Shown here: one piece after another, positions 12,289 to 24,571 of the stretch
Layout: each line of letters begins with the position of its first letter
Numbering within the stretch: position 1 is the stretch's first letter
NCBI RefSeq assembly: GCF_025766255.1
Contig: NW_026516683.1
Coordinates: 434,001 to 498,000, forward strand
From: Zychaea mexicana
Lineage: Eukaryota; Mucoromycota; Mucoromycetes; Mucorales; Lichtheimiaceae
Direction of reading: 5' to 3'
Length of the DNA: 64,000 nucleotides
The notes under the pieces: model-generated
What the model saw: the letters and a program-made list of their open reading frames with translations, nothing else
Told to the model about the DNA's origin: nothing
Database searches by the model: none
Made by a program: the position numbers and the translations under genes

Positions 12289-14033
12289 AAGCAAGAATCC
12301 ACGACCTTTCCAAAATAATAGCAGTTACCTTCAATAAATCGTATCTTCGTTTGACCGGAAATAAACAACAAGTACATACACAAGGTACAAACATCCTGGT
12401 CTAGAGCTGTCGTCTAAAGCACTTGGCAAGTACTGACTACTTGTTGTTCATTTCAAAGCAATGGAAAAAATCAGTCGGTCAATGTGTGGGTACCGCTGAA
12501 TCAGCCGCCTACTAGACCTGCGTCCAGGCACGCCGTTTAGATTGCCAAACTAAACGATGCCCCGGAAGCACCCACGACCGACCTTGAAGCTAAGCTACAC
12601 AATTGATACCATAGAAACATTAGTCTCAATCACATCAACCAACCAGTTTCAGTATCAAGAATCCACAACCTTTCCAAAATAATAGCAGTTACCTTCAATA
12701 AATCGTATCTTCGTTTGACCGGAAATAAACAACAAGTACATACACAAGGTACAAACATCCTGGTCTAGAGCTGTCGTCCAAAGCACTTGGCAAGTACTGA
12801 CTACTTGTTGTTCATTTCAAAGCAATGGAAAAAATCAGTCGGTCAATGTGTGGGTACCGCTGAATCAGCCGCCTACTAGACCTGCGTCCAGGCACGCCGT
12901 TTAGATTGCCAAACTAAACAATGCCCCGGAAGCACCCACGACCGACCTTGAAGCTAAGCTACACAATTGATACCATAGAAACATTAGTCTCAATCACATC
13001 AACCAACCAGTTTCAGTATCAAGAATCCACGACCTTTCCAAAATAATAGCAGTTACCTTCAATAAATCGTATCTTCGTTTGACCGGAAATAAACAACAAG
13101 TACATACACAAGGTACAAACATCCTGGTCTAGAGCTGTCGTCCAAAGCACTTGGCAAGTACTGACTACTTGTTGTTCATTTCAAAGCAATGGAAAAAATC
13201 AGTCGGTCAATGTGTGGGTACCGCTGAATCAGCCGCCTACTAGACCTGCGTCCAGGCACGCCGTTTAGATTGCCTAACTAAACAATGCCCCGGAAGCACC
13301 CACGACCGACCTTGAAGCTAAGCTACACAGTTGATACCATAGAAACATTAGTCTCAATCACATCAACCAACCAGTTTCAGTATCAAGAATCCACAACCTT
13401 TCCAAAATAATAGCAGTTACCTTCAATAAATCGTATCTTCGTTTGACCGGAAATAAACAACAAGTACATACACAAGGTACAAACATCCTGGTCTAGAGCT
13501 GTCGTCTAAAGCACTTGGCAAGTACTGACTACTTGTTGTTCATTTCAAAGCAATGGAAAAAATCAGTCGGTCAATGTGTGGGTACCGCTGAATCAGCCGC
13601 CTACTAGACCTGCGTCCAGGCACGCCGTTTAGATTGCCAAACTAAACAATGCCCCGGAAGCACCCACGACCGACCTTGAAGCTAAGCTACACAGTTGATA
13701 CCATAGAAACATTAGTCTCAATCACATCAACCAACCAGTTTCAGTATCAAGAATCCACAACCTTTCCAAAATAATAGCAGTTACCTTCAATAAATCGTAT
13801 CTTCGTTTGACCGGAAATAAACAACAAGTACATACACAAGGTACAAACATCCTGGTCTAGAGCTGTCGTCTAAAGCACTTGGCAAGTACTGACTACTTGT
13901 TGTTCATTTCAAAGCAATGGAAAAAATCAGTCGGTCAATGTGTGGGTACCGCTGAATCAGCCGCCTACTAGACCTGCGTCCAGGCACGCCGTTTAGATTG
14001 CCAAACTAAACAATGCCCTGGAAGCACCCATGA
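12289..14033. repeat. 364-bp tandem repeat array, about 4.8 copies
   Basis: The marker CAAGAATCC followed by ACRACCTTTCC recurs at 12292, 12656, 13020, 13384 and 13748, a constant 364-bp period. Copies differ only by occasional substitutions. The array starts at 12289 and is cut off partway through the fifth unit near 14033. Each unit contains CTTGGCAAGTACTGACTACTTG and GTTTAGATTGCC / GGCACGCC words and no conserved ORF. Its position just upstream of the element's gene suggests a promoter or regulatory array, but that is inference. Confidence 0.93.
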
Positions 14034-14240
14034 CTTAAACTGTTGTGGATAGTGGAAGCAATTGATAGCGGAAGTGGAAGGGTTTTTTTTTGTTATTGAC
14101 GCTGATGCCAGAATAATCGGAGTATATTTTTTCAAAAAAATAAAACCTACAAAAAAAGAGTGCTTACTTTTGTACGTGTCAGCCTTTTCTTTTTTATACT
14201 TTTACATTCACTCAATTGGTTTCCTTTTGTGAAGCAATTC

Positions 14241-16447
14241 ATGCAAAATATTTCCGATAGAAGTGATGAAACGAGCGCACGGTGTTTAAAGTAATTGTTT
14301 TTTTGATAATCATTCTATTTTTTTTTTGGAGATTCTGACACACTTTATAGGGACTACGTGCATTTCGTGGAGGAAAATTATGACAAAGAAGGTTTTTTAA
14401 GAGAATTTTACACTTTTGGTGGATGGGAACTTGAAGAGCGTTCTATTGCAGAAAAGCAATTTCAAGCTGTTGTCGGATCTTTGTTGACTCAACCACAACA
14501 CACGTGTTACTCATGGGCGTTAGAAATCGTAACCGATCGGTATGCCGTAAGTAAACATATTTTTTGTTTTCTGGTCATCTTGCTATGAGCTTTTATTTAT
14601 TGGTCGTATTGTATAGATACTCAATTCAACGGATACTGAGAAATACTGGGGAGAGCGTGCCATCGCAGGTGAAGTGATCAGAAGAACCGAAGAAGGGGTC
14701 GCCAAAACAAGCCAACAATTGTTCAAACGAAAAACTTACGACTTGCGTGATCGAAATTCTGTTAAACAACCACCACAACAAAAACGTCGACACGCCGAGG
14801 TATGTTTATTTTCATTTTTTATTGGCACTGTGCTACCAGATAAGAGGAGTAATATATTATTACACCTTTTTTTAGATCGAGGAAAATGATGGATTGCACT
14901 TTGATGGCTTGGATTCTTCACTTATGACGGTGATTTCAAAGAAAGCGGCAAAGGAAGAAACTGAAACAGTTAAAGGGAGATATAAAAAGGCGTATGTATC
15001 ATTTCTAGATAATAATTATGTACGATGAGCCTATGGTAAGGTGTGCTAACATAAAATCTATAATTAGCATTTCAATGAATAACGTTATTGATGTTTTGGA
15101 TACCTTAAAAGATGGACAGCTTCATACCGCAATCAAGGACGATAATATTATTAACATGATCATCGAGTCACTATCATTTGATCCAAAAATAAAACTCATT
15201 CAATGCAGCGACATGACCATGATCGTAAAGGTAAAAAAGAACATGTTGTTTATAATTTGAGCTGCGTTACATCTTCTCTATGTGTTACATCGTTTCTAAT
15301 CTGTGTGATTTAATGTCTTTAGGATATCGATTCAAACAAAAAAGTCAAGAGGGCTCTGAAGAAAATATACAATAATTTAGTCAACAGCAAGGGATCGCAG
15401 GCGTTGGTAACACGTTTATTTTGTCATGTGTACGTAGATTGGTTTTTTACTCATGTTATTAAGCTATTAAGTATGACGCTAATGACTGTTTAATAGTGTT
15501 GAACTTCATGCATATGACAACCTGGTTTTTCCATGCTGGAATCATTGAATAATTATCTGAATGCTCTTACATTGTTAAAATTTGGGGACCACTTATTGAA
15601 AAAACCATGGCGGGTACTGATATTCTTACTCAATGGTAGATATTGGCTTTTATTGATTGGGTGCAGGTCAGAGTGCATAATCGCTTACTTTAACTTTATC
15701 AATTTTAGGGGCGACACTGTACCTGAGAATTTTAAAGGCAAGAACAACCAACAAATTAAACCCAGAAAAATGGATTTGAGGTTGATGTGCATGGCAACCG
15801 ATGTTGGTTCCGCCGACTTAGGCGTGGGGGAGTTTGCGAAATCGATCCAATCCACCAAGTATCTCACTGACAAGGCCAAAATGATAGTGTGCAACAAAGC
15901 ACAGTTGAATACATTTGTCAAGATTTTGAAGCCGACGGAAGAAGATATTAAGGAATTGGCATTGCCCATGGTACAAATAATGGGTATGGTTATAGTTTAT
16001 GATTAAAAAAACTTTTTTGCCTCTTGCTTCATTGATTTCTAATTTTCCCAAGATATTTAATCGAATAGGGTTGCAGGCAGAAGTCTCAACAATAAGACTG
16101 GTTTCAAGTGGAGCTTATGTAATTCAGAAGGTGAGAACGTGCACTCTTGATGGAGATCCTACCAAACTACCTACATCGATGGAATCAGTTGTCCAGCTAC
16201 TTCATTGTGTCAAGGTAATTTCTTTTTATTTTGCTCTATTTCAATTTATTTTCTTTTATTTCAGGACTAGTAGTTCTGATTCTCCTCTCAGATGCTAGCT
16301 ACTCGTGTCAAGTATAAATTGGAATCTTTCACGAAATGCCCAAATCGCAAAGCAAGCATGGAATCATTTACCACTGCAAATACCACGAATGATACATCTA
16401 CTACCAGTTGGATCAGAATTATCAAGGAAACAGGACTCAGTGAATAA
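14241..16447 (+). pseudogene. Long-TIR element gene with D...E-x-x-K signature, one in-frame stop
   Basis: Multi-exon gene inside the long-TIR element. The start at 14241 and the splices 14290/14351, 14546 and later borders are phase-consistent; the last exon ends at a TAA at 16445-16447. N-terminal part: DYVHFVEENYDKEGFL, then YWGERAIAGEVIRRTEEG and a basic linker. The conserved-looking core is LSECSYIVKIWGPLI, then WGDTVPENF, then KPRKMDLRLM, then GVGEFAK, then STKYLTDKAK. The Asp of MDLR and Glu/Lys of GEFAK are arranged like a PD-(D/E)XK nuclease fold; this is my inference. I recall many similar proteins of unknown function in Mucorales. An in-frame TAA (15550-15552, preceding LSECSY) breaks the model; CAA-to-TAA would explain it. 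Function unknown. Confidence 0.6.
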
Positions 16448-17266
16448 TATATTGAACAAATCAGATATTCATGAGAGAATGTATATCATAATAAAAAGTC
16501 TAGCAGTTGCTATATGAGTAAAATGAGGTGATGAATAAGAAGAAACCATAAGTCACTACATTTTTTATAAGTAACAAATTTGTATGTTGTCACCCCACAA
16601 ACGATAATAAAATTCTCTCTCATTCACAAATCTCTCCTTTTCTTTTTTTTCCAATTATTTGAGAAAGCTGATCTTGTTGTTTTGTTTGTATAAAGTAATA
16701 ATTTATAAATAGCTTTTTTTATTATTTTGGCCAGGTATATTATATGATACTTATTGATATAACAATCAAGATGATGAAATCGTAGCAATCATTTGCATAT
16801 TTCAACCTTCATTTAAGCAACTATTAGAGGGGGACAATTGCCATCGCTATACATGTCGTATAAGGCTAGGTTGGGAAGCAACCAAAAGGATTGTAGCAAT
16901 CTGACTGCTTGCTGAAACTAACTAATTTCTTGTGCTTCTCCATCCAGTCAACATACTGTATAAGTAATATAATACGAAAAAGTCATGCTGTAATGTAAAT
17001 ATCAACCTCCCCCTGCCTCACTTCGTTCGGCTAAATGAGCCCCTTCGTTTCGCAGTGTTCGAGAAGCAAGGCTGTATCAGAATTTTTAATGTTATCATTG
17101 CTAATTATATAGAATTATATCTAAAAGTTTAAATAATATATTGTTATTTTGTATCATTTATCACCCAAAACCCGGGCTATTCTAATGACCGAAACACATA
17201 GTACCAAAAAAGGGTAACTATTTTTATCTCGTAAAGGGCCTTTTCATTTTTACTATGAGATGTATA
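16448..17266. other. 3' spacer of long-TIR element
   Basis: AT-rich, no credible ORF. Near 17020-17090 a GC-richer patch contains AAGGCTGTATCAGAAT, a word that recurs in near-identical form at about 59285-59305 beside the GC-rich hairpin block. Confidence 0.4.
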
Positions 17267-17933
17267 TTTTTTAATGATATGACCAGTTGCATTTGGCTGA
17301 TTCAAGCTTTCTTAGCTCAATTTCGTTCAGGTAGTCTAATTTGAAAATGTGTCCCATTTTCTCGGTCCTATCTTGTATGGCGAACTTCAACTTTCAACGC
17401 TGTACCTTTTTTTTATGTCCATGTTCGGAGCAACTTTATGATGAGTCTTTGCTTATGTCTTTTTGCGTAGGACTTCCCTGTAATCTTTACTTTGAATTTT
17501 TTATGTACCTTTTTAATGTACTCTATATTAGAGACATCATATATGCTAACTTTTATGATTCTTATCCGGATATATGAGTAAAATCACCTTTGTGTGTACT
17601 GTTTTGCAACACCTTGTTATGCTCAAATTATATAGCTGTGGATTGTGTACCAAAATATATTTATGGCATGATGAGTCACCAATACGTTTTTCATAATAAA
17701 TTCCAATAATCCTCGACCCTACAAGCATTCTCTATTTGCGCTTCTTTTGAAGTGCATAGAAGTCGTGAGGATGTTGTAGCAAGAGTTACAATCTATAGCC
17801 GCCTTCAAAATTTAATAATTCTGCCATCAATTTAAAATTACAGCCGCCACTGGAGTTTCCCTCACCGCCAATCAAAAGACCCCCAGCGCCATGATGAAAA
17901 AAAATGCCCTGCCAATCATTAGGAAAAATCCTG
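17267..17933 (-). repeat. Right terminal inverted repeat, uninterrupted
   Basis: Reverse complement of the left arm. It carries a single run of eight A where the left arm has the insertion flanked by two runs of eight T, so it preserves the pre-insertion site. Confidence 0.88.
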
Positions 17934-17935
17934 TA

Positions 17936-18411
17936 TAACCAACCCCTTGTTGGCTGAAATGTCATTGTATTTGTCGGACCACCAACATGCCAAATAAGCA
18001 AGAAACAGAAGCAAATCTACAGGTTTAAAAAAAAAAGAGAGAGAGACAGAGAGAAACAAGGAGAGACGTCGTGCTGCACTGATGGGGGCGGTGTCGAATG
18101 CGGGGAGTAGAAAAAAGCGAAAAAAAAAAGATTAAAGAGCCCTTGCATACAAGGATCAGACGAAATTCTAGAGGTCTAGAGGAAGGTATCGATAACTCTT
18201 GCAGCAATTGTGCATAACAAGAAGAACGTTAGATATACAACAAAGAGAGGGAGACAGGAGGAGAATGGCGAGTACTGTGACGGTGCAGTCGAGGTAGAGG
18301 ACGAAAGAATAGAATGCGTGCGTTGATGTGCAAATAAGCGTATGTACTTATGTTAATTAGAGGAAGTGTGTATATATATGAATCGTAGCTAAACTCGGTA
18401 TGACGCTGCTG
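17936..18411. other. Intergenic, 3' of VMP1
   Basis: Purine-rich plus-strand runs (GAGAGAGAGA near 18040) lie between the right end of the long-TIR element and the VMP1 stop codon. Likely VMP1 3' UTR plus flank; no gene seen. Confidence 0.4.
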
Positions 18412-20325
18412 CTATTGCTGCTGTCGGTGACGACGTTGCTCTAAGCGCTTCATTTCCTCTTGGTGCTCTCGTTTCATGTATGCTAGTCCCAACGATTCGA
18501 CGGAGGAAATGACGAAATAGCATAGCATCAATGATAAGAACACATTCCAAGCAATACCAAATAGATTGGTCTATGATAAATAATACGTCAGAAAGCATTT
18601 CCTCCAGTTTTCTTCTTCTTCTCCTTCTTCATCATCCTGCTAACTCATCCTGTCATTTCATAAACGAACCTGGTCATTCCCAAACTCATCTGTGGATTTC
18701 CCAATCTTGTGGGCTTGTTCATGGATCACTCTCTCCACAACATCATGCAAAGCCGGGGCAGTTCGTTCCAGAGTATCCAAAAACGTATTTAATGCGTCAT
18801 TTGAAAAGGCCAGTATCACAATCAAAGACTATGTTTGTTAATATCCGATTTAATAAATAGACATATTGTTAAATCAACCGGCGTGGATGCACATATTGCA
18901 TGATTTTTTTCTACTCGCACTCTCTGTCTCTTTTTTAATCTCGATGGCATTTCTTACTGTTACGCAAGATGTAACATCCCACCCTTTTTACAAAAGAAAA
19001 ACTTACCTGCAGGGACGCCTTGACGCATGCTTTACCAATAAACGTAGCACCAAAAAACGTGGCAAATGGTACCAAAAAATGCCCACACGTTATTCCTGCC
19101 AAATCAAACAGCGGATTTGGGATCGACGCAAACAACAAAATGCCAAAAAATCCAAGTCGTTTCATTGCATTATAGACAAGATGTGTCAGCTGTTCCTTGA
19201 CTGTCCGGTGATCCGATGGTTTGTGCAGGTTGGCCTCAAAGTCGGCCAATTCATCGCTTTTGCCGCCTGAAAGTGCAACTGCTCTGGCGACAAAATAAGG
19301 CGGGAGCTCACCCAATGCTGTGCCTGCACCCCATGCAAAACTTTCCCATTGAATACGTCGGTAAATGTCCCATAATGATACGGCGGCTACGCTAACAATC
19401 GCTGAGCTGCTACTGCTGGGTGAGATAGTAGTGCCGTTCATATGACATTGTAACCGATAACTATACATAAGTAATATGTCTTAAGTACAAACATCCGACA
19501 TCAATGATAGATTACGCAGCGTTTATGCTCGGACCCATATATGATATATGTGCTATCGTTTTCATATTGTTACCTGGCTCCATCTCTTGTTAATAAATCT
19601 GCCCCCTGGCATTCATAAGCCGCCCGTGTCACTTCAGCAATGTAAGGTCCCAGGAAAAGTAAAAATGTATGTAATCCTGTTCCCAGCCCGAACGCCGAAG
19701 CGATTCCTAATAGAACCCAGTAGCCGTACCACACACCTATCCGCTGCATCTGCTGGATGACCTGTACATTGATTAATACGAGAAACTTACTATCAGCTTA
19801 ACATGCATCATGCATCACTGCCATGCAATAAAGTCCTCCTCCTTTTCATAAACTGTATTATACATTTCTGCGCGTGAAACTATGTATCATATTACCCTTT
19901 GATGCGGCCCTTGGATTTGATAAGCGACATAAATCATGCCTGCCAAACTTATCATTATGCCAAGCGTCGGTCGTCCTCTACCATACAGGTACATGACGGC
20001 CGATCGCACTTCGTAGTAAACGTACATTACAAAGTAATGCCCGACCAACAGCGGGCTTGTGTATATTGACACTTTTTTATGTTGGTTCTCAATCTCGGCT
20101 TTACGGCGGATTATATAGTCTGTGTAATAGAGGCGTAGTTTTTCGAATTCGTGAGCAAATGACGCACAATGGTACAAACGCGCTAGAACAAAGCGGAAAA
20201 AAACGCTGGTCAATCTCGTTACCGTCAAACTTTTCACCAGGGGCAGCTCTACTAGATCGTCGACGCTGGAGCTGTGAGCTGTTCGATCGTGCGGTCGTCG
20301 AAGACGCCATTGTGTACGTGTACAA
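18412..20325 (-). CDS. VMP1: VMP1 (vacuole membrane protein 1) homologue
   Basis: Six exons on the minus strand: 20325-20223, 20182-19896, 19761-19574, 19460-19007, 18828-18670 and 18570-18412, phase-consistent, about 449 aa. Diagnostic blocks: [56 protein letters not shown] and [20 protein letters not shown]. These belong to VMP1, a multi-pass ER scramblase of the DedA/SNARE-associated (VTT) superfamily needed for autophagosome formation, ER contact sites and lipid mobilisation. Multiple hydrophobic segments fit. The first intron could be 40 nt (GTAACG donor) or 58 nt (GTGAAA donor) in the same phase, so six residues there are uncertain. An internal Met five residues in is an alternative start. 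The C-terminus ends in a basic/Gln tail. Confidence 0.95.
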
Positions 20326-21415
20326 GTGTATATGTCAAAGGAGGAGTAAGTGCAGATTCGTCGGTGCGTCTCTGCTTATATATGTGAAGAGAGAGAGAGA
20401 AAAGAGAAAGAGAGGTGCCCGGTTATGTTAAAGCGCCTTGCTTTTTGGTTTAGCACTATGAAAGAAAAACGAGTATCACAAAGGAGGAGAACAAGCTATT
20501 GGGGCATTATGCTGGTGTGTGATATCGGTCTCCCAGCTTCATTCACTATGACCAATTCACGTGCTTGCCCTTCTGCCGTCGGTGTTTGCGGGTCCGCATA
20601 TCACGGATATTAAGTTGTGTATACCACAAGGTAACCTTTAAGCAGAAGGCAATACAGATATTTCAGCGTGCTTGAGATAGTATAGGTAGCAAATAGTAGT
20701 ATATAGCTACCATATGGATACCCTATTCGCTGCAGGCCCAGGTACCTGGATTTCCTCTCTCTCTCTCGTTGATGGGGCGGGGGTTATTCTGTCATTGCAT
20801 AGGCTGTATCACACTTTGTCATCCATCAAATTCGCCTTCTTCCACAGTTCCACATTCATGCCTGAACGATAAAATCTCGGGTATCTTTGGTTTGATAAAG
20901 AGGTAACAGACTACCGATAACCAGGGGCACTTTATTAATTACCTACCCCTTTGCCTCTTCCACATCCATACATTTCGATCCTGCGAGCTATCCGAAATAG
21001 GCAATTCTGGTCCGGGACAGCTGGCAGACAGTTTAAGTGACACAGACATGCTTGTGATTGTTTTAATATAAAGCATAATACTTGACAAACTTGTATGTTT
21101 AGTAACCTGTCATAACTTTATAGCTAAAATGGCCTCGTCGTTGCTCTTTCTTGTCACGTCTTGTTAGCTGGGACACCAATCAACAGCATCAAATGCTTGC
21201 TCAATAAATATGTATTAGAAAGGTCTCTAGAAATCGACACATAACCCATCATGATTATATATCGAACATTGTAAAATTTGTTGAACCATTTTTTCGCTAT
21301 TCCACGGAGAGTAATTTTTACTACTATTTATTGAAAGCTACAGAGCGCGTATGTGCAAGCAACTCAGTTGATAAGTGTGATAAGACGAAAAAAAGAAAGA
21401 GGGAGATTAACAGCT
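20326..21415. other. Intergenic, no gene seen
   Basis: Between the VMP1 start and the stop of the next minus-strand gene. Contains a purine run near 20390-20415 (probable VMP1 promoter region) and CT repeats near 20755-20770. Only short frames; nothing assignable. Confidence 0.4.
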
Positions 21416-22876
21416 TTACGGAGGTGTAAATCTAGCTCGACAATTGGGACATGTTAAGTTCCAGGCCTTGATACAATGGAGATGATACTGATGGGAGCAG
21501 CCTAGGGTGGTGACGTCGTGTATATTCTCATCCAAAGCCTCTAAACAAATTGTGCAAAGAAGGTCTTCAGTAGCTGCTGTCAAGGGCTTAGCTTCGATAC
21601 CAAGTCTTTTCCACATGGTCTGTTTGGCTGGATTATAACGCTGGTATTGGTCATCCGGCGTCACTTTTGTCCATCCCGAGCGATAACGAGTGCCATCGTA
21701 CTTGATACCATGAATGCGATAATGACATCGGACGAATCCAAGTGTAACTTGCTTGACGTTAGTGCTGCTGCAGTTGGGACAAGGCGTCAAGGTATCGTTC
21801 AGCTCAAAAAGACCAAAGCGCTTCATGCAAATCACTAGATAACCGTCGGTGCATTTACAACGAACTTCGACGTTAGTGCCTGAAGTAGCCATTCGTCCTT
21901 GTGGTGCAGTTTTGGAGAAAAACAATTTCTGGCGGTTGCTGTCGTTGGACACGTCTGCAAACGGAATAGGTGCAATGAAATCGCCGCCTCTGAGGCGTGG
22001 TACAAGGTGTAGTGTTGATTCATTTTGGATACGATAATAAGCAAGTGTTTGGTTTTCTTGCAGTTGCTTTGTCATGTAAACCATACGCTGCTGATCCCCT
22101 GGAAGTCCAGTTTTTGCCTCCATTATCTGCTTCAAGTCGCTGACGGTCTGATCCAGCCGTATGCGGCAGACCGTCGTTTTTCCAGTAAGCGTCACGACAA
22201 AAAGCTGCTTGAGATTCTCCTCGAGATAATTGCCCGTGCACAATTCTTCCTCATCATTGGCTCGAGATAATGTCGATGGAAGCAAAAGGTGGATCGTTGT
22301 TCCAGCTTTGATGTTGTATTGGCTGAGAAAGTACTCCGTATTTTCCAGCTTGATTCCTTCAACAAAGAGGTGGAGCTGGCCGGATACCAGTGGTGGAAAG
22401 CTTTTGATGCGCTGCAAAATGGCCCACTGTAGCTGCTCCACAGTATTGCTCGGCCGCATGTTAAGATCAAAGTGGCTACCAACCGCTGTAACTATATGTA
22501 CATTGATGGATTCTTCGTCGTGTTCGAAGTCATCGCTGCCGTCATCCTCGTCGTTATCGTTGGCCAAAGTGACCGCCTTTTGTTGAAGAGAAGCAGTGGC
22601 TTTTATTTGATAAGTCAACACATCACCGAAAAGACTGTACTGTCGTAACGATTTGGAGCAATCATCGATAAAAAGGCCATCGATGTAAAGGAAGCTTTTG
22701 GCGAATGGAGTTGATGATGATGGGCCGTTTCCTAGTAGTTCGGTTCCAGAAAGTTTGTTTGTCACGCGATCCAACGTGTATGTCAAAGGTTCGTCTTCTC
22801 GGTAAGGAACGTCTACCGTTAACCCAGAAAAATTTGCGATGAGGACAGACACACGCTTTGGAGGTTGTTCGATCAT
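21416..22876 (-). CDS. Triple ubiquitin-like / RING-H2 protein, putative E3 ligase
   Basis: Intronless 486-aa ORF on the minus strand. Three tandem beta-grasp regions are visible: residues ~7-95 ([11 protein letters not shown], divergent), ~125-205 ([17 protein letters not shown]) and ~226-300 ([20 protein letters not shown]). The last is closest to ubiquitin and ends in [10 protein letters not shown], so it retains the LRGG cleavage/conjugation tail. A Cys-rich region follows (VEVRCKC, CPNCSS). The C-terminus is a RING-H2: CTICLEAL, then [10 protein letters not shown], then CPNCRARF, i.e. C-x2-C, C-x-H-x2-H-x2-C, C-x2-C. The combination suggests an E3 that may bind or mimic ubiquitin. The substrate cannot be inferred. 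The LRGG followed by Asp could be cut by a deubiquitinase, releasing the RING half. Confidence 0.88.
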   Translation of the reverse strand: MIEQPPKRVSVLIANFSGLTVDVPYREDEPLTYTLDRVTNKLSGTELLGNGPSSSTPFAKSFLYIDGLFIDDCSKSLRQYSLFGDVLTYQIKATASLQQKAVTLANDNDEDDGSDDFEHDEESINVHIVTAVGSHFDLNMRPSNTVEQLQWAILQRIKSFPPLVSGQLHLFVEGIKLENTEYFLSQYNIKAGTTIHLLLPSTLSRANDEEELCTGNYLEENLKQLFVVTLTGKTTVCRIRLDQTVSDLKQIMEAKTGLPGDQQRMVYMTKQLQENQTLAYYRIQNESTLHLVPRLRGGDFIAPIPFADVSNDSNRQKLFFSKTAPQGRMATSGTNVEVRCKCTDGYLVICMKRFGLFELNDTLTPCPNCSSTNVKQVTLGFVRCHYRIHGIKYDGTRYRSGWTKVTPDDQYQRYNPAKQTMWKRLGIEAKPLTAATEDLLCTICLEALDENIHDVTTLGCSHQYHLHCIKAWNLTCPNCRARFTPP

Positions 22877-24571
22877 TATCCTACTGAGATGGGAGAAAAA
22901 GCAAAAGTATTTATCGAAAGAAAAAGCAAAGGTAGGTTCATTTTTTTATCTTTTTCTTTCATACAACCGGAGTACTGTAGTGAACTCGATATATCAGTTT
23001 TCAGGATCAGTGATACATTATACAATCATTGTAGGGGCTCTTTGTACAAGTGTCTATCCAGTTTCAGATATGCATCATATCATGCAGCTGGTATTGTGAG
23101 TCTACTTCTTGTACGTAGCCGGAAATTCTCTTTGACTTAGTAAGATACTTACCAGGGCGGCTGGTGGATATTCCGTTGTTGCAGCGATGGAGATTTTGGA
23201 CCTGCTTTTCTGAGTCAAGTAAACAAAAAAGATGCTGCTATTCTTGGAAAAGTATAATGAGAAAGATTGCTACGATGAACCGTGCGGTTACTTTTGCAAA
23301 AGCCAGATCGATTTATATACATACAGCTGTAAGAAGGCTGTGTTGAATTAAAATGAAATACTTATGATATAAATAGAAAAACATAGTGTATCTTTTCCGG
23401 TGTGTGGAAAAGCACATTTCCTTTGATTTATCATTTTTCTTTCTTCTTTCTACACAAAGCCGCTTAATTGCACATTTGATTGGAATCGTCTTTTTTGAAG
23501 GTAGCTTGTGAGCCTCTTTTCTCTTTTCAATGCTAGTACATATATATGCCTTTAAACATACAAATTTAACGTACTTTGTTGGGATCATTTTGAGCTAAAT
23601 GCCTTTTTGAATGGCCTAACAGTCCCGTTAGTCAATAGCTTTTACAGTACAGTAGATTAAGATTGAAAGTCTTTACTAGCCAAGTCATCCGCAAGGATTT
23701 ACGTATTACACTTTAGCTCATGTGCGTACTACTCAGCATCAACATTTTCCCTAGCATAAAATTCCGTGTAAACCCATAATTGAAGGCAACCAGCAAAACG
23801 CTGGTATATACAAAAATGTAGATATTGTAAAAGGCAGTTTTCAAGCGACTTGTAGGACTAGTTGCATTGTAGCTCTTCATGCATAATACTGCCCCAAAAG
23901 CAGTCCATGGAATTTGTCTTTATATCAGAGTTCAGTCTTGTATCTTGGGTGGCCTTGCTCAAATCCACGGAATTACCATTAACATCTAACTGACAGTAGC
24001 TATGTCCTCTTGTTCAAGTCGTTTATATTTCCAGCCTTTGATGCCATCTGCTCCTCAACCTTGCTTGAAAAAGACTTATAACTTTTAAATTAGATATGCT
24101 GCACAATTGGACCTAGGGATCGGGTTTCCATTTTCTATATCCATCGACTAGATATAATTCAAAAGTTGTCAGTAAAAGATCATCTTTTTGATATAGCCAT
24201 AAATAAAAATCAGTTACATAATTTAGTACATTCCTCAAACACAACGTGTGCGTAAGTTCAAATGTACATTTTATTTTTATATTTTATGGAAGACTTAGTG
24301 ACCTTGCGTAATCGGTCGCTATCCTTGCGATACAATTACGTGAGAATATTCACAATTGAGGGATACCACAACTGAAAAAAACCCCGTATGGTGGTATGTA
24401 AAAAATTTCGGTTGAGAAGAAACTGCGGATGGTTGCAATCGAAGGCAATAGTCTCGGGAGACTAAATAGGAGACTTAAAGTAATTAAAGAAGAAAAAGGG
24501 GACTGAGAATGAGAACGATAAGAAGGACACTCTGGAATATGCTGTAAGGACAAGTATACGCGTATGTGTGT
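22877..24571. other. Intergenic, no gene seen
   Basis: About 1.7 kb upstream of the RING gene. Frames are short and overlapping on both strands, and composition is AT-rich without repeats. The first 200 bases are the likely RING-gene promoter. Nothing assignable. Confidence 0.4.

Larger units (their letters stand above)
9597..17933. mobile_element. 8.3-kb element with 667-bp terminal inverted repeats, unclassified
   Basis: Both ends read CAGGATTTTTCCTAATG inward, and the inverted copies match without indels for 667 bp once the hAT-like insertion is removed (left arm 9597-9633 plus 10813-11450; right arm 17267-17933; the 8-nt insertion duplication accounts exactly for the length difference). 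Each end is flanked by TA (9595-9596 and 17934-17935), consistent with a TA target duplication, although 2 bp is weak evidence. Inside lie a 364-bp tandem array (12289-14033) and one multi-exon gene (14241-16447). No DDE transposase is recognisable. It may be a non-canonical DNA transposon, or an inverted duplication around a repeat-borne gene. Confidence 0.75.

Noticed and set aside
12289..14033. CRISPR array or rDNA spacer
   Set aside because: Repeats are 364 bp and contiguous without unique spacers, and no rRNA sequence is nearby.
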